A stretch of 64,000 nt of DNA from Trema orientale (taxonomy: Eukaryota; Streptophyta; Magnoliopsida; Rosales; Cannabaceae), in assembly GCA_002914845.1 (NCBI GenBank), contig JXTC01000075.1, forward strand, positions 392,546-456,545, written 5' to 3'. Positions 1 to 11,693 of the stretch are shown piece after piece. Under the pieces are notes generated by a model. The model saw nothing but the letters and a program-made list of their open reading frames with translations. It was not told the DNA's origin and searched no databases. Position 1 is the first letter of the stretch. Every line of letters begins with the position of its first letter. The position numbers and the translations under genes were made by a program.

Positions 1-710
1 AACCGAACTTGAACCATTCATGAACTTTTCATCTCAGGTAAACAAGATGCTGTAGGCTGTTGTAAACACTTTTCAGTGTTATACAATGTACAACAACTTT
101 AATACGTTCTTATTGCAAGCAAAAACAACATTAAGGAGTTCTTCTTACTTGGGTTTATTTGTTGTGATCATATTGTTCTTTTGAATAGTTAGCAGCACTG
201 GACTTCATAGGCTGCACGGCTGCGGATGCATTTGCAATGACCGATTCAGGCAGTCAGTTATCGTCTTTGGTATCTGGTTTTCGGATATACTACGGTGGAG
301 GAAAAATGCCAACAATACGGCCAAACAAACGCAGACTTGCGAGCATCTTTATGAAGAACTCAAGTATTGAGTGGCGTGTATTTGAGCAGAGAGTTAGGAA
401 GGCAGTAAGACAAACTAAACATGTACAAACAAGGCCTAAAGCGAGGAGTGTTTACCGGTATCCAAGGTGTAAAGAGTGTATGTGCAGGATAGAATAATGT
501 GTTTCGCTATAGTTTTTGCTCTAGTACCAATGTTAATATGTTGACATTAATCATTGATTCTTAATTCAATATCAAATCATTTTTTGAACTCCATACCTGA
601 AGATTTTTGTTTGATAAAAGCAACATTAATGTACAAAATTTCCTCACTGTTACTTTCATATTTTTCAATTAATGAGATGTCTTATAAATTCATGAATACA
701 TAATCTTTTA
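1..710. other. left edge, no gene assigned
   Basis: AT-rich flank downstream of the subtilase stop codon; its right part probably includes the subtilase 3' untranslated region. An 86-codon open frame at 237-497 (plus) is rich in basic residues but shows no domain I recognise and no splice context. The window cuts the region on the left, so an exon of a neighbouring gene cannot be excluded. Confidence 0.4.
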
Positions 711-3700
711 TCAGTTGGATACTGAAATTGGATAAACTGACAAGGGTATCCTGATAATATGATTTAAACTTCCCGTTAGAACAATTTCACCAAAGCTGAA
801 GTCATCCATTGCTTTGGTCACATTAAATTGTAGATCTAACTCTTGGGTTCCTTGCGGAGCTATAGTGAACCAAGGTGGATTCAAGCTCACTGTAGTCCCA
901 TTAGGAGGCAACACTGCACAGAGGTAAGTCTCTGGTTTTCCCTGTACATTCTTGACAGTCCGTCGAACCAAGCGAGATCCAATCAATGCTGATATAGTTA
1001 TCGAAGGAAGGTTCAGATTGGCTGGATGAGTAAGCAAGTTTTTGCAGCTTTCTCCAAGGGCAGTTTTGATTGTAGCTGGATTCATACCAGGCAAAGAGCA
1101 CAAGAAAGCGATGTAATCTTCATATCCTGCTTCATCAAAACTCATTATTACGTATTCTTTTTTCTCTACTCTTTTTAAGATTTTTTGTACTGTTTTTCGT
1201 CAAAAAGAAGGTACTTGAATAATAAACTATTGGTATACTATAAGGAAATGTTACCTGAAGAAAATACCAGGCCAGGATCGATGGCACGCTTAGGAGAGAC
1301 AAGGCCAGACCCGAATTCGAAAGGAGTGGAGGGATACAAACTGCCGATACCAAATCCTTCGGCCATTATAACTTGTCCATTGTTGGCATCATACTTGGTG
1401 GCCGTGGTGGCAATGGCGGACATAATCATGGATGGCGTCCATAAAGGATTGCACTGCTTTATAAGTGCCGCTATACCGGCCACATGTGGCGCCGCCATGC
1501 TTGTACCGGACAATAGTGCGAAATTTAATCCTATATTACAAGCCATTAGATTGAAGGAAAATCTTGTTTGAGAAAGTAGGGCATTAACCCCAGAAGAAAA
1601 AGAAAACTCTCTTGTTCATTTAAGTACATTTAACTCAATCCATGCATGAAGCTTTAAATAACAAGTTTGTGCTCACCCTCTAGTATTGGATCCGAGGCAC
1701 TAATGGGGCTCCACGCCGCCCAAACTTGGTGGCCCGGGGCGAGAATATCAGGCTTTAAAACGTCAGTTGGGTTTCTGTTAGCATCAATAAAATCGGGCCC
1801 TCTTGAAGAGAATCTGCTAACAGCCGGTTCTTTGTCCTTTAAAGAAGCAACTCTTCCTTCCCCTATTGCGGCTTTCGCCCTGAATCTCCTCACAAATTCT
1901 TTCTCGTCCCTTCGTGTATGCTCTTCATAGTAGTGCAATATAACCTACATTATAATTTCCATCGTTCTCGAAGTTAGAATTTTTACATACTACCAAACTG
2001 GCCAAACATGTATTGTTGAAAATTACATAATGAAATGGAAACCAACTAGTGCACTAAACTTTTACTATAACTAATGTGGCAACTTGACTCTTTCTTTTTT
2101 TTTTTTTTCCTTTCTCTTTCTTGTTTTGAAGAAAAAAGGAGACTAATTAGTGTCATCTCGTTTCTATTTTTTTCGTTATTATAGAAATTTTGGGATCCAC
2201 CGATAGAACTGAAAAGGTCTGACCCAATTCTACTAGAAAAGTGATCAAATTTGACACTCTTAGGAGCACACACCAATGGCCTAGAAGGCGATAGGGTCCT
2301 AAAAGGTGATGTGGCAAATTGACTCGGCTCAACTTTAAACAACATATTAGTTTACTATTTCAAAGTAGAACCGCATTATCTTAGAAATTATGACTAAATC
2401 AATTGCAGCACAAGGCATTACTCGTACGACACATACCTTAACATCAGCCACCTTTGGAATCAAAATGCCTGAAACGTCAAAGGGTATGGGCTCAGCAATG
2501 AAATCACCATAGCTTGGATTCGCAACAAGAAGAAAACCCACAAATCCTAGAGCTTTTGCCGTGTAGATGATGGAAGTAACACTGGAGGTCCCATTGAAGA
2601 ACCCCTCCGAGAAGGTACAAATCACAATACTACCTCTGACTACATTTGGGTCCAAGGCTTCAGGATATTGACACTCCTCAATATAGGACGGCGTTTTGGG
2701 GAATGACCCATTTGTCTTCACAGCATCCTTGGCCAATACCAGCTTATGCAAGAAGAACCCATTTCCAAAAGATGGTCCTAATTAAAAGGAAATAGCATCA
2801 ATGATAAGGATCGAACTCCTGCTAAACAAGTTACTCAAATCCACTATCCAATTTTAGTGTCTTAATTCATGTCCAGTGTCTAAAGTCATAACTAATAAAA
2901 GAATCAATGTCACGTCATTTAAAATCTGAAACTACTGGTTAAACATCAACTGAGACACCCAAAGTAGACAAAAAAACCTTGGATTCTTAATGAACAAGAT
3001 TATGGTGATGACCTGATAACCCCACGCCTCCGATTTTGTGGCCATTTCCAAGAAGAAGACAAGCAGGGTAACTTCTATCTGTGCTAGAAGCGGCGACTCC
3101 TACGGCCCAAGGGCTGTAGGACACTACTGTTGAAGGCCCTGGACCTTTGTTACCTGCTGCTTGGACCACAAAAATCCCAGCTCGCCGGGCAAAAAGCATG
3201 ACGATATCAAATATGTTTAGGAAGGTGACTGTATCTTCTGGCGGTTCATCTGGTCCAACTGACAGTGTTAGGATGTCCACTCCATCCACTACTGCCTGCA
3301 TTTATCCATTTGATTAGTTGATTAAGAGAACTATATATACAGATATCTATATATATAGGTATATATATCTGGTATATTGATTAAGAGAAACTACGTGGTG
3401 ATTTTATAAATAAGTTGTGCTCACTTGATCAATTGCTGAAACCACGTCCGTTAAGGTTGCAACTGTTGGATAGACAGCCTTGTATACAGCAATTCTGTCG
3501 TGAAATACGTCCGAAAGCGAAAAATGAGTATTTTTAAAATTACGGCGTGATTTCGTTGAGTAATTTAGTCATATATGGCTATATGTACGACGGCAGGCTG
3601 GTTTGTACGTCTCTAGATGTGTATATATATAGCTTTACAAGTCTTGAAAGGAGCTACCATATTAAGTAAAGAGAATGAGAATGCATGTACCGGGCACGAG

Positions 3701-5183
3701 GTGCCATCCCACTGGCTCGACCATAAAAGAAACCATTCACGACCACCGGAACTCCACCATTTCCAGCCGCTGTCGATGCCACATGACTGTGCAAAGCATA
3801 GTTATTCTTACCATCAGTGAAACACAATTCTACCACATATATATATACACACACACGATTATACGAAATATACGTTAATTAGAAAAACAGTATTTTAAAA
3901 TAAAAAACAAGTAACTCATATATTCTTATTAGCCACATGCATACACAATTGAACATATAATAATAATAATAATAATAATAATAGACCTGCCATGACCAAC
4001 TGCATCAAAGGGTGAAAGAAAATCCACAGAAGTGTTGAGAGTGGCAGCCGCTTGAGCCCCGGCCGAGAAGAATCTGGCGGAAACGATTTTTCCGTTGCAA
4101 GAACTGGCCGGGAATCGGGGGCCAGTCTCGCAAGCACCGGAAAAATGAGAAGAAATATTGGAGGTGAAGGGTCTGAGGGGATCAAATGCAAAACTTGGGT
4201 GTGTTGGAACAATGCCTGTGTCCACAAAACCAATCACAATCCCTTCACCAGCGTTTCTTTCTCCTCCTCCTTGTGTCCAAACTCCTTGAGGTATCCCTAG
4301 GAATTGAGGAGTGTACGTTGTCATCAATCTGGCTCCTCTATCTCTCTCTACTAATTTTACTCCTTGAGCATGTTTGAGTTTTGAGGCCTGGCATTAATAT
4401 TAGTGCACGCATGCGGCCCTTTTAATCGTATCATATGGTTTCAAAAATGCTCTTCATTGGACACATATACGGGTAATTTATTGTTAATATAATTGTGACA
4501 TTTCAATAATTGTGAGTCCTACTAAATTAATTGATACCTATAAAAATTCACTGTTACTATTGAGAATATGATACGTGGATAATATTTTTATCTCAAACGA
4601 GAGGAATAAAATTGTTTATACGTGTTATATTGATTTTCTTTTCTAATTTCTTTATAATATTGGAAGTCACGATTTGAAAAGAAGACAAGAAAGTAAATTA
4701 GCCAAGAAGAATTGGAGAGCTGATGAGCACCTGAGAAGGGGTGGTATGTACAGCAAAGCCATTAAGAATGTGTTTGAAACTGTAAAGCTTGCTATAGCTT
4801 CCTCTCTCTAGAGTGCTCTGTAAAATTTGGTCGTGTGAATCAACCAACCGCTTTGCATGGGCCTTGGAAACCTCACTGACCATACGTAAACATTACAAAG
4901 CTATTTTATATATATTATATATATAGGATTGTATACATACTAATATAAGCTAATAATATATGCAGGATTGTATGTATACAATTATATATATAAGCCATAT
5001 GTAAACATATGAAAAGAAAGATGTCATCTTAATTCACCTGTTTGGGTCAACACGATTGTCTTTGTGAGATGGAGAACCTCCAAGGAATGCAACTGGGTCA
5101 CCTTCCAACATAACCAAGAACAAATGTCGCTCTTCTGCCAAACAAAGAGTAAATAATATCATCAAAATGAAAATCGCTTCCAT
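711..5183 (-). CDS. ALE1: subtilisin-like serine protease, SBT2 clade (ALE1-like)
   Basis: Secreted subtilase (peptidase family S8). Ten exons join in frame to 813 aa: 5183-5038, 4875-4731, 4387-3987, 3786-3691, 3494-3425, 3295-3013, 2777-2437, 1944-1677, 1530-1255, 1126-711. Seen in sequence: a hydrophobic signal peptide in the first ~25 residues, an inhibitor I9 prodomain, catalytic Asp153 (FVDTG), His232 (GHGSH), oxyanion Asn335 (AAGN) and Ser594 (SGTSMAAPHVAG), a protease-associated insertion between Asn and Ser, and a fibronectin-III-like C-terminus. All catalytic residues are present, so the enzyme looks functional. Length fits SBT2 proteins (about 810-850 aa). An upstream in-frame ATG at 5234 would add 17 residues; the inner start gives the more usual signal peptide. 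Family knowledge: ALE1 (SBT2.4) acts in the endosperm on embryo cuticle formation and lies beside STM in Arabidopsis, as here. Assignment to ALE1 rather than another SBT2 member is inference. The junction between exons 9 and 10 is the least certain. Confidence 0.88.
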
Positions 5184-5234
5184 CTTTAGTGAAAAAAGAA
5201 AAATAAATGAAATTGAACTTGCTCTTTCCCTCAT

Positions 5235-6686
5235 CCTTTAGATGAAGATTCAATTTTTACGTTTTAGCCTTTCGGTTCATAGATTGATAAATATAATATA
5301 ATATCTCCAGTGAATAACATGCAAAAGGACAAATGATTGACCATGCCATTAGTGAGGTCATACCCTCGTTTTAAAGCTTTTTATCTTCTTTTTCTTTCTT
5401 TCTTTCTATCATGACCCTTTTTTTTGGCCTAATACGTTACGAGTAACTATGATTCCAGTATAAATGTTTGTATTTGAACTTTGGACTATTGGTATTTTGA
5501 TTATGCTCACGCTGTCCTTGCCATATAATACAATAACAACCTTTGATTGATACCTTATAAAATAAATAAATAAATAAAAATTGAAACCGAATACTTTAAC
5601 ATGTGCACTGTACCTAATTAATCTTAACCGTCCCCAAATTAGAGAGATTCTCATTACCGATAAGATATAAACTGCAATGCTATATATAAACTTCAATGAG
5701 AAAATTAAACTTCCAAAACCTTTTTGAGATGTCCTCTCACCAAAAAAAAAAAAAAAAAGGAAAAAAAAAGAGCCCTTTTCGAGATGTAAATGGCATCTAC
5801 AAAAATATATTCTCTTGCCTTCTTGGTCTCTGCTGCTGTCCATTGTCAAAACACTTTCTCAGAACTGAAGCAGCCATTAGTTTTTCTTTTTTTCTTAAAA
5901 AAAAGAAAAAAAAAGAAAAAAAAAGAGACTGGGCACATCTCACTACCCCAAGATAGAGAGGACCCAAATTATCGATCTGATTGGTCGACCAATTAATTTC
6001 TTACATTTGAAAGGCAAATTTCCGGAAAACTAATTCAACATAAACGTATTTTAAGAGTCTTTCACCACAAGTCCACCAAAAATCTGTAATTCCTAACTTT
6101 TAAAAAAAATAAAATAAAACTTAACTAATGACTCCATTTTATTATCAAAAAAATAAAATAAAATAAAATAACGCAATCAAACTCTCGACTTAATACCCAA
6201 CTTCGACCCCACCCTATTCATTGAGCTAGCTCCAGTGGGCATCTCCAACTCCTAACTTGGCTACACGACAACTGAAAACACCCATACGCACAGCATAAAA
6301 GCTGAGTGTCTAAAGCTATCTCCTGCATGGTCCGATGAGCTTAGAAAATTTTCTCAGCAACATGGATGACAATATTCATAAAAGGGAGATTGTATTAAAA
6401 TTAGTAATATTAGATATTAGTCCGAGCCCACAATGCATAGATCCTACTCCAAATTTTGGGACTTAATGTACCAGAGAGAAGATACGTTAAACCGACTATT
6501 CTGTGGTTAAAGGTACAGACCAATCTCCTAAATCTAACAGGGATACCTAAACCTGTAGTCAAAACACAGATTTCGTAATCGTCTCCGTGAACTGTACAGT
6601 ACTCATAATGACAATCAAAAGGCAGACGAGGCTTAAAGATAAGTTGTTTGTTTAGCCATAGTCAAACCACTGCTATTGTAAGGCAG
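5235..6686. other. intergenic region between ALE1-like and EBS genes
   Basis: Upstream region of the subtilase and downstream flank of EBS. Contains poly-A and AAAG-rich runs (about 5738-5770 and 5897-5925). On the minus strand around 6235-6170 there is a tRNA-like pair of promoter boxes (TAGCTCAATG, then GTCGAGAGTTTGATTGC) typical of a degraded tRNA-derived SINE head. No coding exon was found; two open frames at 5696-5996 are low-complexity. Confidence 0.5.
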
Positions 6687-9465
6687 TCATCTCTTCCGGC
6701 GCTTGGGCTCCATCTGCAAAAGAATTTAGCTTTTATTATTAATTATTTTTTTGAGGAAGTAAAAGAAAAGGCATCAAAACAACGACCACCTACTCAACAA
6801 ATCTCTTTCCTCGCATCGATAAAGAACCCATTAAGGCCACGTTCACTGAAGGGAATAAGTGGAAATAGAATAGAGAGGAATAAGAAACAATAAGTAGGAA
6901 ATATATAATTGTCTTTCACGTATTTACATAGTAATTAGTTACACATGAAAGAGAATGTCATTCCCTTTCCCTTTCCCTTTCATTTCCATTACAGATTAGT
7001 TGTAAACATGTCTTTATTTATTTATTTTTTGAAACGAAAAGAGATGTATTTTCTTATTATGTGCCAACTTCCTGATGAATCTTATCAAAAACCATTAATC
7101 CGTTCTATTTTCCATTATAGATTAACACATCCACTCGTAAAAATTAGTTACAAAAGTAAATCATCATCTACAACAATTTCCCGGCTCTACGCCCTTTTTA
7201 CACCATAATTCATTGAGGTTGATCCCGAAACAGACGTGCAGACTAGAAAGCAGAAACTGTCTAAACATACATTGCATTCAATATCACAAGTAGCTAACAA
7301 ACATTAATGAATCAGCAACAATCACTGGAAAAAAGAAATAGAATACATATGCAGTACAAAAACAAGTACACCAATGCCATTTGTCAGCATAATCTGGGAT
7401 TGGCAAATATTACTAGGATCTCAATTCTACCAAAAGCCAATTCATTAAGTACTTAACAGAGTAAAGTATCTATTCTGTAGGTATATATTAGACCAAGATT
7501 TATTGTCAAGAAGAACCTATTTATCATTATTGAATATCTTCAATGCCATAGACCGCATTTCAGAAGTTCAATCCCATTTTTAACATCTTGACCAAGTGAG
7601 CACTGAGGATATCAGAATCCCTAACTTCTAGATAATTCATTAATTACTTGTCACTATAAAGATAATGTTCTATGCTTTCTCTTACTAATAGAACCAACAG
7701 TGGGCAACAACTCATTTTATCTTGCAAAAAAACATCAACCAAGATTTTCATAACTGACTTACAAAACGAGACATATATCACGTCAGGAAACAAGCATACA
7801 ATAAATTGAATGGATTACTTTAGCACAACGAAACAAATGGAATGAATATATGCAACTAAAATTATGTGAGTATGCTAAAAGAATTAGTCCCACCTTGGCA
7901 TCAGCTCCTGGTGATGCCGAGAATGTGTTCTGCGATTTTTTACCATCATCATCAGACGAGCATTCAGAACACACAAACTGCTCCAAGTTTTTTGCTGCTT
8001 CAATAGTCATGTCCACACATGCAGGATGGTACCTATGAGACAGCCATAGAGGAACTTTATATTCATGCCATAAGATTCACAGAAGAAACTAATTCCACAG
8101 TAACAATGATATGTAATGAATTCAGTTTTCCTTTCCTTTTAATCAAATATTCATTACGGGAACAAGCCAAGACAAGTAGTACCAATAATTAACCATGGAT
8201 TTAAGCAGCAAAGAAACAATAAGATATATAACTCTAAAAGAAACCATATTTAGAACTTGTAACATTCGGAACTACAACTCACAGCCTGGAGAAACAGAGG
8301 GAATCATAACGAGTATCTTGTGGCATTAGCACATACACAATAGACGATTTCTCTTAAAAAAAAAAACAATTGAGTCGATCATTTATTTCTATAATCCAAA
8401 CCAGGTGTTGTCTAGTAATAGTCTACCACAGGCATTGACAAATAGGAAAACACAATTTGAAGCCACAGTTAGAACAAAACAGAAACTCACTTGTCACTTC
8501 TACTTCACCTCTTTAATTTCCCCCCGTTTTTTTTTTCTTTTGGGTCCCAATATTTGGCCCTCAATTGAAACTTTATGCACGTAACGTAAAATAATCATTT
8601 CCTTATTACCCCATGAATGTCATATGCTCAAAACACATCAAACAATTTCCAGTATAAAGAAACAAAACACTGAATATACCAGTCCTTGCACCCCTCACAC
8701 TGCACCATAAGGTCGTCCGGGTTGTAAGGCATCTCACATTTGCAGTACCTTCAAAACCCAAATCCCAAAATATTAAAATAAAATATTAAAAAAAAAAATA
8801 ATAACTCAAAAACCCAGTAATCCCACTAACAAAAAGCCCAAATTTCTTTTTTTAAAATTAAACAAAACCCAACAATGCCATTAACAAAAAGCTCACTTTT
8901 TTTTTTTTTTTTTTTATAATCTCTGAGAAAAAAATTAAACAAAACCCATTACCGAAAAAGAAAACTCACACAGCAACTCGGTCGGGCGTGAACCCCCCAG
9001 TGGCAGCTTTGTACTCAAAACGACAGTAATAGTCCTCAGAAGCCACATTCTCGAGCTTAGTGTAGTTCTTGAAAGAGTGAACAATGCACTTTCCTTCAAT
9101 GGTGTGAGCACTCTGAACGTCATAGTGGTCCGACAAGAAGAGCTCTTTGGCTCCATGAAACTGCCTCCGCCCTCCGATCGACTCCTCCGGCCGATAGTAC
9201 CACCTCACCCGAACCTTCACGTTGTTCCGGTTGTCCGCCTCGATCTTCTCCACGCGCGCCACGTATGGAGGCTTACCCGTGTCCGATGGGCGCATCAGTA
9301 CACAATCACCAGCTGCAAAAAAACACCCATTTTTCAAAAAAAAAAAAACAATATTCAAAAATAAAATAAAATAAAATAGAATATTACTGTACCTCTGACG
9401 ACTTTGTTGGTTCCTTTGATGGTGTAGGAGTCCAAGTCCTTTCTGCCTGGTCTAGTTTTGGCCAT
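6687..9465 (-). CDS. EBS: BAH-PHD histone reader, EARLY BOLTING IN SHORT DAYS orthologue
   Basis: Chromatin reader that represses flowering. Five exons join to 216 aa: 9465-9393, 9312-8970, 8748-8680, 8032-7894, 6713-6687. The start [20 protein letters not shown] is that of EBS rather than its paralogue SHL. The BAH domain covers about residues 20-135 ([35 protein letters not shown]). The PHD finger covers about 140-187 with its full C4HC3 zinc set (CKC, CEGC, HPAC, CSEC). A short acidic and basic tail ends in KRRKR, a likely nuclear localisation signal. Established for the family: BAH binds H3K27me3 and PHD binds H3K4me2/3. The last coding exon is only 27 nt (nine codons) and lies 1.18 kb beyond exon 4; it is supported by a TTTGCAG acceptor and by continuity of frame. 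Reading through the exon 4 donor instead would give an unrelated hydrophobic tail. Confidence 0.95.
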
Positions 9466-9658
9466 GGAGTCTTTTCAAAATCGAAATGTGGGAGCTTGAT
9501 ATGAAGCTCTACGAAAATGGCGTCTAATAAGCTTAGCTTTAAAGAAGAGGGTGTTATGTAAGTTGTGTAACAATGGTGATAATGTTTTCAAATAAAAAAA
9601 ACCTAAATTTGGATGAAGGGTTTTCTAGAGAAAGAAAAGAAAACCCTAGAACTTCGTG

Positions 9659-9660
9659 AA

Positions 9661-9690
<30 letters not shown>
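9659..9690. repeat. (GA)n microsatellite upstream of EBS
   Basis: An interrupted GA run about 32 bp long, 195 bp upstream of the EBS start codon and therefore probably in the 5' leader or core promoter. An AACCCTAGAA-type sequence lies just beside it at about 9641-9652. GA-rich leaders are common in plant housekeeping genes; any regulatory role here is inference. Confidence 0.75.
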
Positions 9691-9692
<2 letters not shown>

Positions 9693-11693
9693 AGACAGCA
9701 CCAGAGTCTGAGACGCTTGTCCTCAGTTTGCAGTGACTTCACGTATGTGTGTGTATTTGTGTATATACATCAGTGATTAATGTCATTAATAATACCCATT
9801 TAGGCTTAATCACACTCCTTTTTATCGTTTATACTTGATAGTTATTTGCTTTAATTGTTAATTTTTGTGGCAAAAAGGGTAAAACAAAGTTTCTTTATGG
9901 ACTTCTTTGTCTTTTACCACATTATTTCGCTAATAAATTACTGTCAACGTTTGGCCGTTTCACTTTTTTTGTGAGGGAAATATTACATTGACAACCGGGA
10001 TATTTACCCATAAAATTTTGAAAAATTATATAAAATACCCCTCAACTCAACTAGTTGAAATTGAAATAGGTTTACTCTTGATTGATAAATTTTCATTATA
10101 ATGAATTATTTTTGTTAAAAAAAACAAATTTTGGTTTAAATTAAAAGAATAATATAACTAAGTAACTAACTATTTAAAAAAAAAAATTAACTGAACTTGA
10201 ACATTTTTTAAAGCCACTAGAATTGACACCCATTGTTGTAATTATTTTTAGTCCATGAAATTATATTTTAGTTTTGGATCTTCAGTTTCATTGCTTAAAA
10301 CATGGAATTCAATGAATATCATAAAAAAATAATATTTTATTTATTAGAGTTCACATATTAAGCAATAGAACATAAAAAGTGAAAATGTAGTGGAGCTGAC
10401 ACTTTTATTTTGACATAAATTACAGAGAGAAAAATTAAGACATTTCAAAAGGTAATTTCTTTTGGTTGGAACTTGGATGTACGTCCGCTCAACTGGTCAA
10501 TAAAATGATGGGAGAGAGTGCAAGACCAAAATTTTCCCTCTCAAAAAGAGTTACAAATTTTCAGAGCCAAAAAAAAAAGAAGAAAAAAAAAACTGGTGGC
10601 CAATTAATTTTGCTCTGTGCTCTTTTCGAGAAAGAAGAAGAAAGAAAATAAACAACAATAATAATTAAAAAAAAAAAGGTTTGTAGGCCCCAAGTTGGAA
10701 AAAATGTAGCAGTGCGAGTTTCAATCAGTCCGTCATCGTTCATGGTAATGGGTAGTACCATAGTACATCCAGAAACGGGACCTCCGTAAATACCAATACC
10801 ATATCGGGCATGCAAATGCAAATTTGCTGGGATTTTTTTCTCTTCTTTTTTTTTTTTAATAGTAAATTCATTTTGTCCCCATATGAAATTTCACAGAATT
10901 TACTAAATTAATATGACTTATGCCTCGTCGTTTGCTAACTAAAATAATATGTCGTTTAATATTCAATGTATTAATGCTAGAGCACTACAGTCTAGACTAA
11001 TAAAACAACTACGTGCGTAATGCTGTTAATTTAAGGATTAAACTTGTGGTTAAATAGCTATAGGAGTAAAATAGGACTCGGCCAAAGCTCATCGCCAAAA
11101 GTATTACTCATCATTTTTCTGTGTGTCAATGAGTGCATGAATTAAAATAGTTGGACAATGACCCCAACGGAGTAAATGACAAAGGATCAAGATTATCTTA
11201 ACAAACAAAGAAGACTGGACTTTACATTCGTGAGGAGTGATATCAACACTTGTTTTACTTGTTGTTGGAAACTCAACTTGTCAAGCTGTGAAACACGAGA
11301 AGTGTGAAAGAGACGGAGAGAATGTTGCTAGCACTCCTCTAAAATCATACTAAGAATGCATCAAAGCTGTGCAATATCGAGACATTTCCAGTGTCTTGTA
11401 TCATCATCCTAAGAGAAATTGAGAAATGAACTTCTCATTTAAACCTTCTTATGTTATTTAATACCACAACATGTCCATAAACATATTGCAGAATAAAACC
11501 ATAATAAAAGGGGCCAATAATGTGTCATAAGCTCCCTCATCAAAACTGAACTACAAGATATTTGAAAGGAAAATCGGCATGTCGAGCCATGTGTGCATAT
11601 TTTTTCAAAAATGTCATTATTTTGGGGTTTTCTTACTTCCTACGATGTAAAGAAAATAAAAAGAATACGTAGAGCAGCATTGTGGACATTACA
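9691..11693. other. intergenic region between EBS and uL4m
   Basis: AT-rich sequence with homopolymer A/T tracts. It covers the EBS upstream region and the 3' flank of the ribosomal protein gene. Short open frames near 10466-10821 are low-complexity (lysine-rich or phenylalanine-rich from A/T runs). I see no exon, RNA gene or bounded mobile element in it. Confidence 0.5.

Noticed and set aside
237-497. 86-codon plus-strand open frame at the left edge
   Set aside because: No domain, no supporting splice sites, AT-rich context; basic residues alone do not support a gene.
6830-7200. possible MITE in EBS intron 4 (GGGAATAAGTGG and mirrored CATTCCCTTTCC words)
   Set aside because: Suggestive of TIR ends but no matching target duplication, and the CCCTTT repeats explain part of the similarity.
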